A stretch of DNA of 64,000 nt from Guptibacillus hwajinpoensis (GCF_020524165.1 NZ_JAIVKU010000005.1:310001-374000); one strand, 5' to 3'; counted from the stretch's first letter, positions 43,850-53,888 are shown. The notes: a model not told the origin generated them from the letters alone. Numbers and translations: made by a program.

Positions 43850-45277
43850 ATGAAAAGAAAGCGATTCGTACGGTCTTCTTCATTAGTAGAAGAACAAATT
43901 AAGTTAGAGTTTCATAACAGTGAAGACCTGAAGCATAAAACAATTCAACTCGATGGTCTCACTCTTATCCTTTTGTATCTTGATGACATTTCAGATCGCA
44001 TGGTCATTCAAAAAACCATCCTAAGTCCGCTACTAACGATCTCAAAGGACGACACAAAGATTAGCCCAACGGATATCCCTGACCTGATCCCGATGGCATC
44101 TGTAACTAACATTGAAGATCACAGCACCATTTCAAGACATCTGATGGATGGATGTACGGTGCTTATTGTACGGGAAACGACCGATGACCACGTCTATTCT
44201 GTAAAAACAACTTATTCTGTTAAGAGATCACCGGATGAACCGGTAAATGAGCCAACAATCAGTGGGCCACGAGATGGTTTTATCGAATGCATTCAAGACA
44301 ATAAAGCATTATTGCGTACTCACTTAAAAACGAGCGATCTTTTGTTTGAACAGTATCTTGTTGGAAAAGATGTTGTTACATCCATTTCAATCACTTACTT
44401 AAAGGGAAAAGCGAGTGAGACGTTAATTAACGAAGTCAGAAATCGAATCACGAAAATTGAGGTAGATTATATCACGGATGCAGGGGTGCTTGAGCAGCTG
44501 ATTGAACTTAATCCTCTTTCTGTTTTTCCTGAACTGACTTCGACTCAGCATCCAACGAAAGTGGCCAATGCACTACTTGAGGGGCGCGTTGCGATTATGA
44601 CAGATGGTTCGCCGACGGTTTTAGTTGCCCCCACAACGCTCAATATGCTTCTTCAAGCGCCTGACGACTATTACTTCAAATGGATTCCAGCATCGCTCCT
44701 TAGAATGTTGAGCTATTTTACAGCACTAATTTCTGTCCTTTTACCAGCCGCATATATTTCACTTATCTCCTTTCACCATGGCCTGATTCCTACAAGTCTC
44801 GCCGTATCTTTGTCAAAAACGAGAGAGGGCGTTCCGTTTCCTTCGGTTATTGAGGCATTTATCATGGAGCTAACAATCGAAATTCTTCGCGAAGCTGGCG
44901 TGCGTCTTCCTAAACCAATTGGTTCCACTGTTAGCATTGTGGGGGCGATCGTAATCGGAGAAACAGCCGTAAGTTCAGGTATTGTGAGTCCCATGATGGT
45001 CATGGTGATCTCATTTACAGCCATCTGTTCCTTTGCAATACCGAATTACCAACTTAGCCTTGCGCTCAGAACAATTCGATTTTTTTTCTTGTTTTTTGCA
45101 GCAATGCTTGGAGTATACGGATTGCTAATCGCCATCTTTATTGTAACTACCCATCTCATTAAACTGAGAAGCTTCTCGAGCCCTTATATGGAACCATTTG
45201 CACCCATTCATTTTAAACGATGGAAAGACTCCATTATACGGCTCTATTACCGTGTGGGAAAAAGGACGGGGATTTAA
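43850..45277 (+). CDS. gerA: Spore germination receptor subunit A
   Basis: A 475-residue GerAA/GerKA family subunit. A soluble N-terminal domain (~1-270) precedes five or six membrane helices (~285-450). Conserved blocks are F-I-E-C-I-Q-D-N-K-A-L-L-R, the G-R-V-A-I-M-T-D-G-S-P-T segment, and P-K-P-I-G-S-T-V-S-I-V-G-A. It forms a nutrient receptor in the spore inner membrane with B and C subunits. It lacks a long repeat-rich N-terminal extension. The ATG follows GGAGTG. It would be expected to be expressed in the forespore, but I could not find a sigma-G promoter with confidence. Confidence 0.93.
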   Translation: MKRKRFVRSSSLVEEQIKLEFHNSEDLKHKTIQLDGLTLILLYLDDISDRMVIQKTILSPLLTISKDDTKISPTDIPDLIPMASVTNIEDHSTISRHLMDGCTVLIVRETTDDHVYSVKTTYSVKRSPDEPVNEPTISGPRDGFIECIQDNKALLRTHLKTSDLLFEQYLVGKDVVTSISITYLKGKASETLINEVRNRITKIEVDYITDAGVLEQLIELNPLSVFPELTSTQHPTKVANALLEGRVAIMTDGSPTVLVAPTTLNMLLQAPDDYYFKWIPASLLRMLSYFTALISVLLPAAYISLISFHHGLIPTSLAVSLSKTREGVPFPSVIEAFIMELTIEILREAGVRLPKPIGSTVSIVGAIVIGETAVSSGIVSPMMVMVISFTAICSFAIPNYQLSLALRTIRFFFLFFAAMLGVYGLLIAIFIVTTHLIKLRSFSSPYMEPFAPIHFKRWKDSIIRLYYRVGKRTGI

Positions 45278-46366
45278 TTGCAAAACAACCAGCACTCTCT
45301 TCCCATCATTATCTTTTTTATTTCAACTATTATTGGTGTGGGAATCGTCACGCTACCACGTGAAACAGCTTCGGTTGTTGGACAGCCTAATATGTGGATT
45401 AGTGTGATTCTAGGGGGGATCGTCGCCTTCATCAATGCGCTTTTAATCTTTATGTTAATGAAGAAATACCCGTTAAAAACCGTTTTTGATATTGCGCCAG
45501 AATTAGTAGGAAAATGGTTTGGAAAGCTCTTCAATCTGGTTTTCGTTTGCTATACGATTGCAATTTCTGCCTATGTCATTCGAACCATGGCCGAAATTGT
45601 AAATTATTACTTACTTGATAAAACACCCAAAATCGTTGTCTTGCTAGTTCTTGTACTCTCTTGTATGTACCTTGTTTCAAGCGGACTACCTAATATCCTG
45701 CTTTTCTTCCAACTGTATTTCCCAATAATTTTGTTCATGTTTCTGCTCTTAACCTTACTTAGCATAAAAAACATTGAACCTACTCATTTGCGACCGATCC
45801 TCTATATGGATGGAATCGACTTATTAAAAGGAGTCAACTCAACCTTTTTTTCATTCGTAGGATATGAGCTCTTAATGGTTCTATCTGGAGAACATCGTCT
45901 TACTCGTTGGAAACCAGTTGCCTCTATTCTAGGAATAAGTATTGGGAGTGTATGCTTTATTTATGTTCTGTTCTTCATCCTAAATATTGGAGTTCTCAGT
46001 ATTGAAGAGTTGAAGGTGATCACGTTCCCTACGATCGAAATGGCGAAAGCGATCGAATTTCAGGGGTTTTTCTTCGAAAGATTTGAGCTTCTCTTTTTAT
46101 TTGGATGGATTATCACCATTTTCACCACCCTTACCGCTTATTATTATTCTGCAATGCTTGGCTTTTGCAAAACTGTTAACTGTAAAAAAACATTTTTAAT
46201 AAATGCAATCATCGGTTTGGTTATTCTGATACTTTCTCTGCTACCTTCAGGCATTACAGAGCTTTTTTCATATGGAACCTATTTAAACTATTTATCTTAC
46301 GCATCTTTAATCGCCATTCCACTCTTGTTATTCCTCTTTTCGTTCAAAAAGGGGGCAATGAAATGA
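45278..46366 (+). CDS. gerB: Spore germination receptor subunit B (permease)
   Basis: A 362-residue, ten-helix permease of the GerAB family, related to amino-acid transporters. The first helix, I-I-F-F-I-S-T-I-I-G-V-G-I-V-T-L-P, is typical. It binds the germinant. The start is TTG at 45278, immediately after the gerA stop, with AAGGACGGGG upstream. It overlaps gerC by 4 bp. The specific germinant cannot be told from sequence. Confidence 0.93.
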   Translation: MQNNQHSLPIIIFFISTIIGVGIVTLPRETASVVGQPNMWISVILGGIVAFINALLIFMLMKKYPLKTVFDIAPELVGKWFGKLFNLVFVCYTIAISAYVIRTMAEIVNYYLLDKTPKIVVLLVLVLSCMYLVSSGLPNILLFFQLYFPIILFMFLLLTLLSIKNIEPTHLRPILYMDGIDLLKGVNSTFFSFVGYELLMVLSGEHRLTRWKPVASILGISIGSVCFIYVLFFILNIGVLSIEELKVITFPTIEMAKAIEFQGFFFERFELLFLFGWIITIFTTLTAYYYSAMLGFCKTVNCKKTFLINAIIGLVILILSLLPSGITELFSYGTYLNYLSYASLIAIPLLLFLFSFKKGAMK

Positions 46367-47505
46367 AGAAAGGCTTGCTCGTTTTCATCTCTCTTCAACT
46401 TCTTTTCCTTACTTCATGCTGGGACAGTAATGAAATAGAAGATCTGGGGATGATCATGGGAATTGGACTCGATTACAATGAATCGGATGAAGATATTTTT
46501 TCCATGACCAATCAATACGTTGTTCCAAACAATATAGAAGGAACACAGATCGGAAGGTCAGGAGGCATACCTTATCAAAACCTTACATTAACCGGGAGCA
46601 ACTTTTTTCAAATCATTCGAGAAAATTCACTTGAGACGGATCGTCCACCAAATTATACTCATTTAAAATCCATTGTTTTATCTGAAAAGCTTCTAAAAGA
46701 AGAGCCGCTTAAGCAATTAATTAGCTTCTTTCTTCGAGATCATGAATTCAGGAGAACCGTGGCGGTTTTTATCACGAAGGAATCTTCTTCGGATATTCTT
46801 GCAGTTGAACCAACGAAAGAAATGTTTCCAGCGGTTCAATTGAAAGAGCTCACACAAAACCATGACCGCAGTTTGTATATACAAGATACGTTAAAGTTTG
46901 GAGAAGTGTCCAAAAAAATTACGGAAGGGTCTAGCTTCATCATTCCCGAAGTTGGGATCAATAAAGGACGTCTTCGCTTGCTTGGTGGTGGTATCATTTC
47001 GAATAAAACAGAGCAAATCGCCGGTTGGCTGACACCTCAAGAAATTGGAGGATTAAAATGGATTACGAATGAAGTGAGCGGTGGATTAGTAGCCATTAAA
47101 GAGAAAAATTCTCCAGAAGATCAAGCAGTGCTTGAGATTATGAAAGCCAACACAACCATCGAGCCAGTGATAAAAGGTGGACAACTTTCCGTTCAGCTAA
47201 AAGTCAAAAGCTCTCTGAGACTTGCAGAGGATTGGGAAATTAAGCGAGACGTCTTTCAAGAAGGATGGGAAGATCAGCTAAAAGAACAGGGCGAAAAGGT
47301 CGTCAAAGAAGAGATTGAGCACGTTATCTCTATCGCCCAGGAACAAAAGCTCGATTACCTGGAATTAGGTATGTGGACCAGCATTAAGGAACCCGCCTAT
47401 TGGCAAAACAATCATCAGGATTGGGAACGTATTTTTGCTCAATTGCCCGTAACAATTGATGTCGATTTCACTTTAACAGGCTATGGTACACAGGACATCA
47501 ATTAG
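46363..47505 (+). CDS. gerC: Spore germination receptor subunit C (lipoprotein)
   Basis: A 380-residue GerAC family lipoprotein. The signal ends in L-L-F-L-T-S-C, with lipidated Cys19, followed by W-D-S-N-E-I-E-D-L-G, a family hallmark. Three extracytoplasmic domains follow. It is the last gene of the operon: overlaps gerB by 4 bp and ends at a strong terminator. Confidence 0.93.
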   Translation: MKKGLLVFISLQLLFLTSCWDSNEIEDLGMIMGIGLDYNESDEDIFSMTNQYVVPNNIEGTQIGRSGGIPYQNLTLTGSNFFQIIRENSLETDRPPNYTHLKSIVLSEKLLKEEPLKQLISFFLRDHEFRRTVAVFITKESSSDILAVEPTKEMFPAVQLKELTQNHDRSLYIQDTLKFGEVSKKITEGSSFIIPEVGINKGRLRLLGGGIISNKTEQIAGWLTPQEIGGLKWITNEVSGGLVAIKEKNSPEDQAVLEIMKANTTIEPVIKGGQLSVQLKVKSSLRLAEDWEIKRDVFQEGWEDQLKEQGEKVVKEEIEHVISIAQEQKLDYLELGMWTSIKEPAYWQNNHQDWERIFAQLPVTIDVDFTLTGYGTQDIN

Positions 47506-47521
47506 TGTGAAAAAAGATGAT

Positions 47522-47555
47522 AAAAAGGATGAAGCACGATGGCTTCATCCTTTTT
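47522..47555. terminator. Bidirectional terminator, gerC / second DHA2 pump
   Basis: AAAAAGGATGAAGC, 6-nt loop, GCTTCATCCTTTTT: a 14-bp perfect stem with T-runs on both strands. Confidence 0.92.
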
Positions 47556-47562
47556 CATGATT

Positions 47563-49077
47563 CTATGCATTTGTTACAAGATCAACAGGCTTTGACTCGG
47601 GGACAATCGGCTTCTTCACTTCTTCTTCACGACCAGCGCGTTTAATGAAGAAGGCAAGCACAAAGGCAAGACCCGCGATAAAGGTAGCAATAAAGAAGGC
47701 AAAGTTAATCCCTTCGAGCATAGCCTGCATGGCGATTTGCTGTTGAAGCGTAGCCGGATCTACTCCACCTGCCGCTGCTTCCTTCGCAAGATTAGCTGCA
47801 GTAGATTCTGTTCGGTTTGACATAATGGTTACAAGCAGCGCTGTCCCGATCGCCCCTGCCACCTGGTTTAAAGTATTGTTCATGGCTGTTCCATGAGGAT
47901 AGAAACGAGCAGGCAGTTGATTTAACCCATTTGTGGAAACGGGCATCATGACCATCGACATCCCAAACATGCGCACAGCATGAAGAATCATAATGTAGTT
48001 ATACGTTGTATCCATCGACAATGTACTGAACAGGTAAGTCGTGACTACTGTAATCGCAAGACCAGTTGTAGCTAGGATACGCCCACCAATTTTATCAAAC
48101 AAACGCCCCGTAATCGGTGACATGAAGGCCATAACGAGTGCACCTGGCAGCATCATCAAGCCGGCATCGAGCGGTGAAATACCGCGAATCGTTTGTACGT
48201 AGATTGGTAGTAATAGCATCCCTGAAAACATCGCCATGTTCACAACCATCGTAATGGACGACGAAAGAGCGAACATTGGGTATTTAAATATCGTAAAGTT
48301 TAACATCGGACGCTCTTGCTTCGACTGTCGAATAATAAAGGTGGTGAGTGAGATCACACCAATCGCGATCGTTAAATAGACTTGTGGACTATCCCATCCT
48401 TTATTTCCTGCAGAACTAAAGCCATATAGAATGCCACCAAATCCTGCACTTGATAAAACAAGAGAAAACAAATCAAGTCGAATATTAACTTTTTCTTTCT
48501 TATCCTTTAGTAAGAAAAACCCGAGTAAGAAGATTGTAATCGCAATAGGCGTAACGAAGTGGAAAAGCATGCGCCAATCATAGTGTTCGATAATCCAACC
48601 GGATAACGTTGGACCAATCGCTGGAGCTGCCATAAGAATGAGTCCGAAAACCCCCATTGCCGCTCCTCTTTTCTCAATCGGAAAGCTAATGAGCATCACA
48701 TTCATCAAGAGCGGCATCATGATTGCTGAACCTGAAGCTTGCAGCATTCGCCCTCCTAATAGAACCGGGAAAATCTCTGCCATCCCTGCGATGACTGTAC
48801 CAATTGTAAATAGTCCGATCGCCACAAGAAATAGACGACGTACGGAATATTTCTCAATAAGAAACGCTGTTGCTGGGATCATAATCCCGTTCACTAGCAT
48901 AAAACCTGTTGTAAGCCACTGAACCGTGGCCGTTTCAATTTGTAAATCCGCCATAATCGACGGCAGTGCAATATTAAGCAATGTATTATTAAGAAACGCA
49001 ATAAACGCACCAACGATCAAAATGGCAAGAATACCATACTGTGGACGAGGCGTCTCTTTAACGGATTGACTCATCAT
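47563..49077 (-). CDS. DHA2-family multidrug efflux MFS transporter (second copy)
   Basis: A 504-residue 14-helix proton antiporter, paralogue of the pump at 11508-12947. The two share long blocks such as E-K-R-G-A-A-M-G and A-P-A-I-G-P-T-L-S-G-W (motif C). The tail is longer and charged. It is divergent from a TetR gene, and four TATACC...GTTCAA repeats lie between them. The start is ATG at 49077 or 49074, after GGGGG. Confidence 0.9.
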   Translation of the reverse strand: MMSQSVKETPRPQYGILAILIVGAFIAFLNNTLLNIALPSIMADLQIETATVQWLTTGFMLVNGIMIPATAFLIEKYSVRRLFLVAIGLFTIGTVIAGMAEIFPVLLGGRMLQASGSAIMMPLLMNVMLISFPIEKRGAAMGVFGLILMAAPAIGPTLSGWIIEHYDWRMLFHFVTPIAITIFLLGFFLLKDKKEKVNIRLDLFSLVLSSAGFGGILYGFSSAGNKGWDSPQVYLTIAIGVISLTTFIIRQSKQERPMLNFTIFKYPMFALSSSITMVVNMAMFSGMLLLPIYVQTIRGISPLDAGLMMLPGALVMAFMSPITGRLFDKIGGRILATTGLAITVVTTYLFSTLSMDTTYNYIMILHAVRMFGMSMVMMPVSTNGLNQLPARFYPHGTAMNNTLNQVAGAIGTALLVTIMSNRTESTAANLAKEAAAGGVDPATLQQQIAMQAMLEGINFAFFIATFIAGLAFVLAFFIKRAGREEEVKKPIVPESKPVDLVTNA

Positions 49078-49087
49078 TATACCCCCA

Positions 49088-49241
49088 TATACCTTTAGTT
49101 CAATTATTTATACCATCGGTTCAAATCTCTCATATCATATACCAGCAGTTCAATTTTTGCAATCATTATTTCTTCCCAATTTAAAAGGATTTGTTTCAAT
49201 GATAAAATTAAGGTATGATCTGTTTTATACCGACAGTACAA
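49088..49241. promoter_or_regulatory. Four operator-like repeats between DHA2 pump and TetR genes
   Basis: The 16-bp word TATACC-N4-GTTCAA, allowing small changes, occurs at 49088-49103, 49109-49124, 49138-49153 and 49226-49241, all in one orientation with partial internal dyad symmetry. The pump promoter (TTGCAA 49162-49157, TATGAT 49139-49134, 17-bp spacer) has the third copy in its spacer. The regulator promoter (TTGTTT 49191-49196, TATGAT 49214-49219, 17-bp spacer) has the fourth copy just after its -10 box. Confidence 0.75.
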
Positions 49242-49278
49242 TTTGCGTTTAAATAAATTGAAATAAAAGGTGATAGGG

Positions 49279-50184
49279 ATGAACGATCGCAAACAGCATG
49301 TTATTAGGATGGCACATCAGCTTTTTATTGAAAGAGGCTTTCAGGCGACATCCATTCAAGATATTTTAGAATATAGCGGCATTTCAAAAGGTACGTTCTA
49401 TAATTACTTCTCATCAAAAAACGAGTTATTAATTGCTCTTTTCAAAGCACTTTATGGCTCAATGGAAACTAGCCGAGATGAATTACTGATTGGTCAGGAT
49501 CGCGCTGATCTCACTATCTTTATTAAACAAATTGAGCTGCAAATGAATACGAATAAGAAAAATAAACTGATTACCCTTTTTGAAGAAGTCTTTGTTTCAA
49601 ATGATGAGGATTTGAAGCAATTCCTTAAAGAAGGACAGAAGAGAATGATTCAGTGGGTATTTAATCGCTTTCTGGAGTTGTTTGGTGAGGATAAACGACC
49701 ATATCTACTCGATGGAGCCATTATGTTTCTTGGCATTCTCCACCATAACGTGAAGTATTATTCCATTGCGAATGGTTCAAGCGTCGACATCTCTCCAGTT
49801 GTCCACTATAGCGTTCATCGCATTGTAACGCTCTTGAATGACGCAGCTAATGCGGGCGAACAATTGAACAAACCAGAGCAGATGAGCACATGGCTACCAG
49901 ATGCTTCTAAACCCAATGAAGTTTTCAAAGAAAAGCTGTATCACATTATCGCAACCCTGAAGAACAGCCTGGACGAAAATCAGATGAAATCAATTGAACT
50001 TTTAGACTTTATTCAGGATGAATTTCTCCATTCCAAGAAGTCAAGAGAATTTCTGATTGAAAGCGTTCTTTGTTCATTGAGGAATGATCAGACGCTTGAT
50101 CAGAAAACCGTAGCAAAACTTGATCAATTAGTGAAAGATTATTTTGTAAGAGTAGCTGAAGCGTGTGAACAATCAAATAAATAA
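49279..50184 (+). CDS. TetR family regulator of the second DHA2 pump
   Basis: A 301-residue TetR-type repressor, longer than usual (~190-220), with an extended C-terminal helical region. The helix-turn-helix is at ~15-55 (F-Q-A-T-S-I-Q-D-I-L-E-Y-S-G-I-S-K-G-T-F-Y-N-Y-F). It probably controls itself and the divergent pump through the four intergenic repeats. I start at the ATG at 49279, after AAAGGTGA; the in-frame GTG at 49270 overlaps that site. Confidence 0.87.
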   Translation: MNDRKQHVIRMAHQLFIERGFQATSIQDILEYSGISKGTFYNYFSSKNELLIALFKALYGSMETSRDELLIGQDRADLTIFIKQIELQMNTNKKNKLITLFEEVFVSNDEDLKQFLKEGQKRMIQWVFNRFLELFGEDKRPYLLDGAIMFLGILHHNVKYYSIANGSSVDISPVVHYSVHRIVTLLNDAANAGEQLNKPEQMSTWLPDASKPNEVFKEKLYHIIATLKNSLDENQMKSIELLDFIQDEFLHSKKSREFLIESVLCSLRNDQTLDQKTVAKLDQLVKDYFVRVAEACEQSNK

Positions 50185-50246
50185 GAATTTCACTAAAATG
50201 CCCGTTTCAAAACAGAAGTGAATTTCATGTTTCCTGTTCTTCATAC

Positions 50247-50279
50247 AAAAAGCCGCCCTGTTTTTCAGGGCGGCTTTTT
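50247..50279. terminator. Bidirectional terminator, TetR gene / aldo-keto reductase
   Basis: AAAAAGCCGCCCTG, loop TTTTT, CAGGGCGGCTTTTT: a 14-bp perfect stem. Confidence 0.92.
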
Positions 50280-50281
50280 CA

Positions 50282-51283
50282 CTACTCAATTTCTGTACGA
50301 TCTGGCGGTGCCATAAATTCCGGACCCACTGGGTCATGAATATTTCGCTCAAGAATATGGTCAATTTCTCGCTGTGTTTCTTCATCAATTTTAAAATCAG
50401 AGATTTGATCAACAGGATCCATCTGGTCAGGACGTCTACCGCCCCATAGAGCTGTTCCGGCTCCCGGCTGATCAATATTAAATCGGAGTGCAAGATGCAG
50501 AACGTTTTTATTAAATTTGTTTTTTGCTAATTCATCAAGCTCCTCTACTGCTTTTAAATACTGACTAAAGCGAGGCTCCTGGAATTTCGGATCATTATTT
50601 CGTAAATCATCACCTTCGAATTCTTTGTCTACAGACATTTTTCCAGATAGAAGACCGCGACAGAGACTGCCATATAGAAGCGTATGGATTTGATGTTTCT
50701 CGACGTAAGGTAAAATATCTTCTTCAATATCTCGCTCGAACAAATTATAAGGGGGTTGAACAACGTGTAATGGCGCGTATTCACGGAACGTGTTCATTTG
50801 TTCTGTTGAGAAATTACTGACGCCGATGGCTCTGATTTTACCTTGCTCGAAAAGTTCGTTAAGTGCTTCAGCTGTTTCCTGAATTGGAACGGTTGGATCT
50901 GGCCAGTGTACTTGATAAATATCGATGTAATCTGTCTGAAGACGCTCCAGTGAATCTTCAATCTCCTTAAAGATGCGTTCTTTAGAAGCATCACGGTACA
51001 CTTGTCCATTCTTCCAGTTAAGTCCAACTTTTGTTGCGAGAACAACATCTTCACGCTTTCCATTATATTGCTGAAGAGCTTTCCCAATGATTTCTTCCGA
51101 TCTACCAAAACCATACCCCGGTGCTGTATCAATTAGCGTAATGCCTTTATCAAGAGCAGCATGGATCGTAGCAATTGATTGTTGCTCATCCGTTCCGCCC
51201 CACATATCTCCGCCAATTGCCCAGGTACCAAGCCCGATCACGGATGTTTCTATATCTGTATTACTGATTTTTCGTTTTTCCAT
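50282..51283 (-). CDS. Aldo/keto reductase
   Basis: A 333-residue NADPH-dependent (beta/alpha)8 oxidoreductase. The tetrad is visible: Asp and Tyr in L-I-D-T-A-P-G-Y-G-F-G, Lys in L-A-T-K-V-G-L, His in Y-Q-V-H-W-P-D-P. The signature R-A-I-G-V-S-N-F-S precedes the barrel end. It resembles the general-stress reductases YhdN and IolS of Bacillus; the substrate is unknown. The ATG at 51283 follows GAGGTGAGTGAG; an in-frame GTG at 51292 overlaps it. Confidence 0.88.
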   Translation of the reverse strand: MEKRKISNTDIETSVIGLGTWAIGGDMWGGTDEQQSIATIHAALDKGITLIDTAPGYGFGRSEEIIGKALQQYNGKREDVVLATKVGLNWKNGQVYRDASKERIFKEIEDSLERLQTDYIDIYQVHWPDPTVPIQETAEALNELFEQGKIRAIGVSNFSTEQMNTFREYAPLHVVQPPYNLFERDIEEDILPYVEKHQIHTLLYGSLCRGLLSGKMSVDKEFEGDDLRNNDPKFQEPRFSQYLKAVEELDELAKNKFNKNVLHLALRFNIDQPGAGTALWGGRRPDQMDPVDQISDFKIDEETQREIDHILERNIHDPVGPEFMAPPDRTEIE

Positions 51284-51364
51284 CTCACTCACCTCGTTGT
51301 TAATCGTTTCACATTCATTTGTATACCCTTGTCTTTTAGGTTAAAACTTAGGGATGTTCTTGGA

Positions 51365-51390
51365 GGGGGTCAGGTCCGTACCTGACCCCC
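51365..51390. repeat. Dispersed GGGGTCAGG palindrome, copy 1
   Basis: Arms GGGGGTCAGGT and ACCTGACCCCC around CCGT. Related copies occur at 54567-54590 and 62117-62142, always in intergenic DNA. Confidence 0.8.
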
Positions 51391-51409
51391 ATACACTTTA
51401 CTTTTTAAC

Positions 51410-51438
51410 AAAAAAAGAACGCTTATCTCTAAGCGTTC
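51410..51438 (-). terminator. Terminator of inhA
   Basis: GAACGCTTA, loop GAGA, TAAGCGTTC, then seven T residues on the minus strand. Confidence 0.9.
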
Positions 51439-51447
51439 CCTCATTTC

Positions 51448-53838
51448 TTATTTTTTTGTAATCAACACACGTCCAACTGAACGGTCCGTTGCTTCACCTG
51501 TTACTTTAAATTTCAAGCCATATTGAGGCACATTACGTCCTGCATCAGGGATGGCTTCATTCAAGTAACTCTTGTTATCATTGAATTCTTTCACAAATTG
51601 ATTTTTCTTATCTGTCATTGTGCGACCAAGAAGCTCACTGTAGTCAATGAACATCTTCTCGTCTTTACGAAGACTGAAGGCTGCATCATGAATTTGATAA
51701 CGCGTTTGGGCTACAGTGCCATCGCTCCAGAACAACTCATGTTGGTCCGCATCAACCACACCAAGGTAACCTTCACCAGGATGAATCCCTGTCCAGTTAT
51801 CAGAGTACTTATTATCCGCATACCAAACAACTAAGCCAGGATCATAAGACATCAAGCTAGCACCACGACGAATGTGATCTAATCCTTCATCGACACCTTG
51901 ATGGTTTCTCCATTCAAGAAGGTAGTAGTGTTCGGATACTTTTACGCCATTATCCTTTGTGAAACCATCCAACTCAACCTTTGGCTCACCTTCGGCATCG
52001 TCAAAGAGAAGCTCGTTGCCATCAGCTGTAACGCGAATATCATCTACATAGAAGCCTGGATTAATTGCAGCACCATCTGTCCAGTAATTGAATTTCACCT
52101 GAACGTCCTTACCAGCATATGCGCTTAAATCAAATGAAGCGTCGATCCAACCATCTGATTTACCTGTGATCCCATCCCCCGGGTTACTATCATGTGGGTT
52201 CGTTTGTGTCGTAATGTTACCAGGAATTGTACTCCAATTCTCACCGTCTTCACTTACCTGAATGGAACCATAATCCCAATCTTCTTCAATGTCATACCAT
52301 GTTTTGAACGTTAATTCTGCTGATGTAGCATTTGAAAGATCAACATCCATAACAGCGGAGTTGTCTAAATCATTATCGCTTCCGCTAAAGTACTCGAATT
52401 CACCGCTAAATGGCTTATTGATTTCCGTTTCTTTATCTGGAAGGTTAATGCGAAGGGCATCAAGATTTGTCCCTTTTGTATTGGCTTGATCCAGATACAC
52501 TTCTAATCCTTTTTTATCAATGTCTTCCAAATCAATTTCATCGTACTTTAACCAGTTGCCGCCATGTGCTGCTTGAAGGAATTCCTTCGACCAGGCACTA
52601 AAACCGGTTGGTTCTGTTCCAGGTAGTGCCCCAGCCCAGCTTCCACTTGCCATAATAGACCAGTAAGAAACAGCTTCTCCAGCACCAGAGTACTGCGTAT
52701 CATATTCATCAGGAAGTCCTAAATCATGACCGTATTCATGTGCAAAAACTCCGGCTGCGCCGTCGGCAGGTTCAATTGTATAGTCATAGGCATACATGGA
52801 TCCAGTACCCCAGTAATCTACTTCCGGTTCTGGAGACCCTTCAATCGGGAAAATTCCCCCAAGGTTCCAACGGTGAGACCAAATTGCGTCAGATCCAAGT
52901 TGTCCACCGCCTGCTTCTTCTCCAACAGCAGAGTGAACCACCATCAAGTGGTCAACCAAACCATCTGGCTCGCGCAAGTCTCCGTCACCATCAAGATCAT
53001 AGCGATCTTCCTGATCATAGTCTGCAAGATTCACAGTTGGATCTGAAGCCGCTGCCGTTAGAGCTTCCTTAACAAGCCCACGTGCATTCACGTCACTATC
53101 CTCTTCAGTAGGATAATTCCCGCCGTATTCAGCTGCATTTTTCGAAGCCATGTACCATCCAGCAACCTCACCATTTACTGTATATGCGCCATCAGATTGC
53201 TCTTCGTAGAATTGCTTCATAGAAATAAGATCCTCACCATTTGGACCTTTGTATCCATCTTCACCAAAAATCATATTTTGATAGTGTTCTTTCACGTAGT
53301 CTTCATAATACATATCAGATTCATCAGGCTGAATGCTGTTATGCGGGAAATCAGGAAATTCTACCAAAAGGACCAGGACGTTATCTGAACGAACATCGCC
53401 ATGGTAATCTTCTTCGACAACGGGTGCAAGATTTTTACCTCCGTTACTATAGTTCCCCTTGGCTTTATCCTTATTGCCATTTTTCAGTTTCTCTTTAACA
53501 TCAGCCTCAATTTCAAGCTTTTCATCTTCTAATTCTCCGCTAGAATCCTTTTCTTTAAGCGATTCTGATTTCTTTTTCAGAAAGCTGTTTAATGCTTCTT
53601 CCGCTTCTTCTGCTGAAGCATTTTTTGAGATTTCTCCCGATTCTTTCAGCATCTCAATTAATTTTTCTTCATTAGCAATCGCGAGATCAAACGGTCCCTC
53701 CTTATGTACAGATTCCTGCTTCACTTCCTGCTTTACTGGAGTCGTTTCGGCTTTAACTGCTGCGCTAGTTGGCGTCGAAAATGCACTTAGCGTTAACGCT
53801 GCAATCATTGCCATCGACAATACGTTTTTCCCCTTCAA
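51448..53838 (-). CDS. inhA: Immune inhibitor A, secreted M6 metallopeptidase
   Basis: A 796-residue secreted zinc protease of the InhA group, which degrades host antimicrobial peptides and matrix in pathogens and scavenges protein in others. A signal peptide spans ~1-27 (ending T-S-A-A). The propeptide is ~50-125 and contains E-K-L-I-E-M-L-K-E-S-G. The catalytic domain has H-E-Y-G-H at 367-371 with a downstream Glu/Asp-rich D-L-G-L-P-D-E-Y-D. A D-L-D-G-D-G-D segment (281-287) looks calcium-binding, and a beta-sandwich follows. The start is TTG at 53838, about 9 nt after GGGGG. It is separate from, but next to, a lipoprotein resembling its propeptide. Confidence 0.93.
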   Translation of the reverse strand: MKGKNVLSMAMIAALTLSAFSTPTSAAVKAETTPVKQEVKQESVHKEGPFDLAIANEEKLIEMLKESGEISKNASAEEAEEALNSFLKKKSESLKEKDSSGELEDEKLEIEADVKEKLKNGNKDKAKGNYSNGGKNLAPVVEEDYHGDVRSDNVLVLLVEFPDFPHNSIQPDESDMYYEDYVKEHYQNMIFGEDGYKGPNGEDLISMKQFYEEQSDGAYTVNGEVAGWYMASKNAAEYGGNYPTEEDSDVNARGLVKEALTAAASDPTVNLADYDQEDRYDLDGDGDLREPDGLVDHLMVVHSAVGEEAGGGQLGSDAIWSHRWNLGGIFPIEGSPEPEVDYWGTGSMYAYDYTIEPADGAAGVFAHEYGHDLGLPDEYDTQYSGAGEAVSYWSIMASGSWAGALPGTEPTGFSAWSKEFLQAAHGGNWLKYDEIDLEDIDKKGLEVYLDQANTKGTNLDALRINLPDKETEINKPFSGEFEYFSGSDNDLDNSAVMDVDLSNATSAELTFKTWYDIEEDWDYGSIQVSEDGENWSTIPGNITTQTNPHDSNPGDGITGKSDGWIDASFDLSAYAGKDVQVKFNYWTDGAAINPGFYVDDIRVTADGNELLFDDAEGEPKVELDGFTKDNGVKVSEHYYLLEWRNHQGVDEGLDHIRRGASLMSYDPGLVVWYADNKYSDNWTGIHPGEGYLGVVDADQHELFWSDGTVAQTRYQIHDAAFSLRKDEKMFIDYSELLGRTMTDKKNQFVKEFNDNKSYLNEAIPDAGRNVPQYGLKFKVTGEATDRSVGRVLITKK

Positions 53839-53888
53839 AATCTCATTCCCCCTAAATATGTTTTTTACAATAACTTTACAATGATCTC

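Noticed and set aside
52726..53072. Plus-strand open frames opposite inhA
   Set aside because: Antisense shadows of the peptidase gene without ribosome sites.
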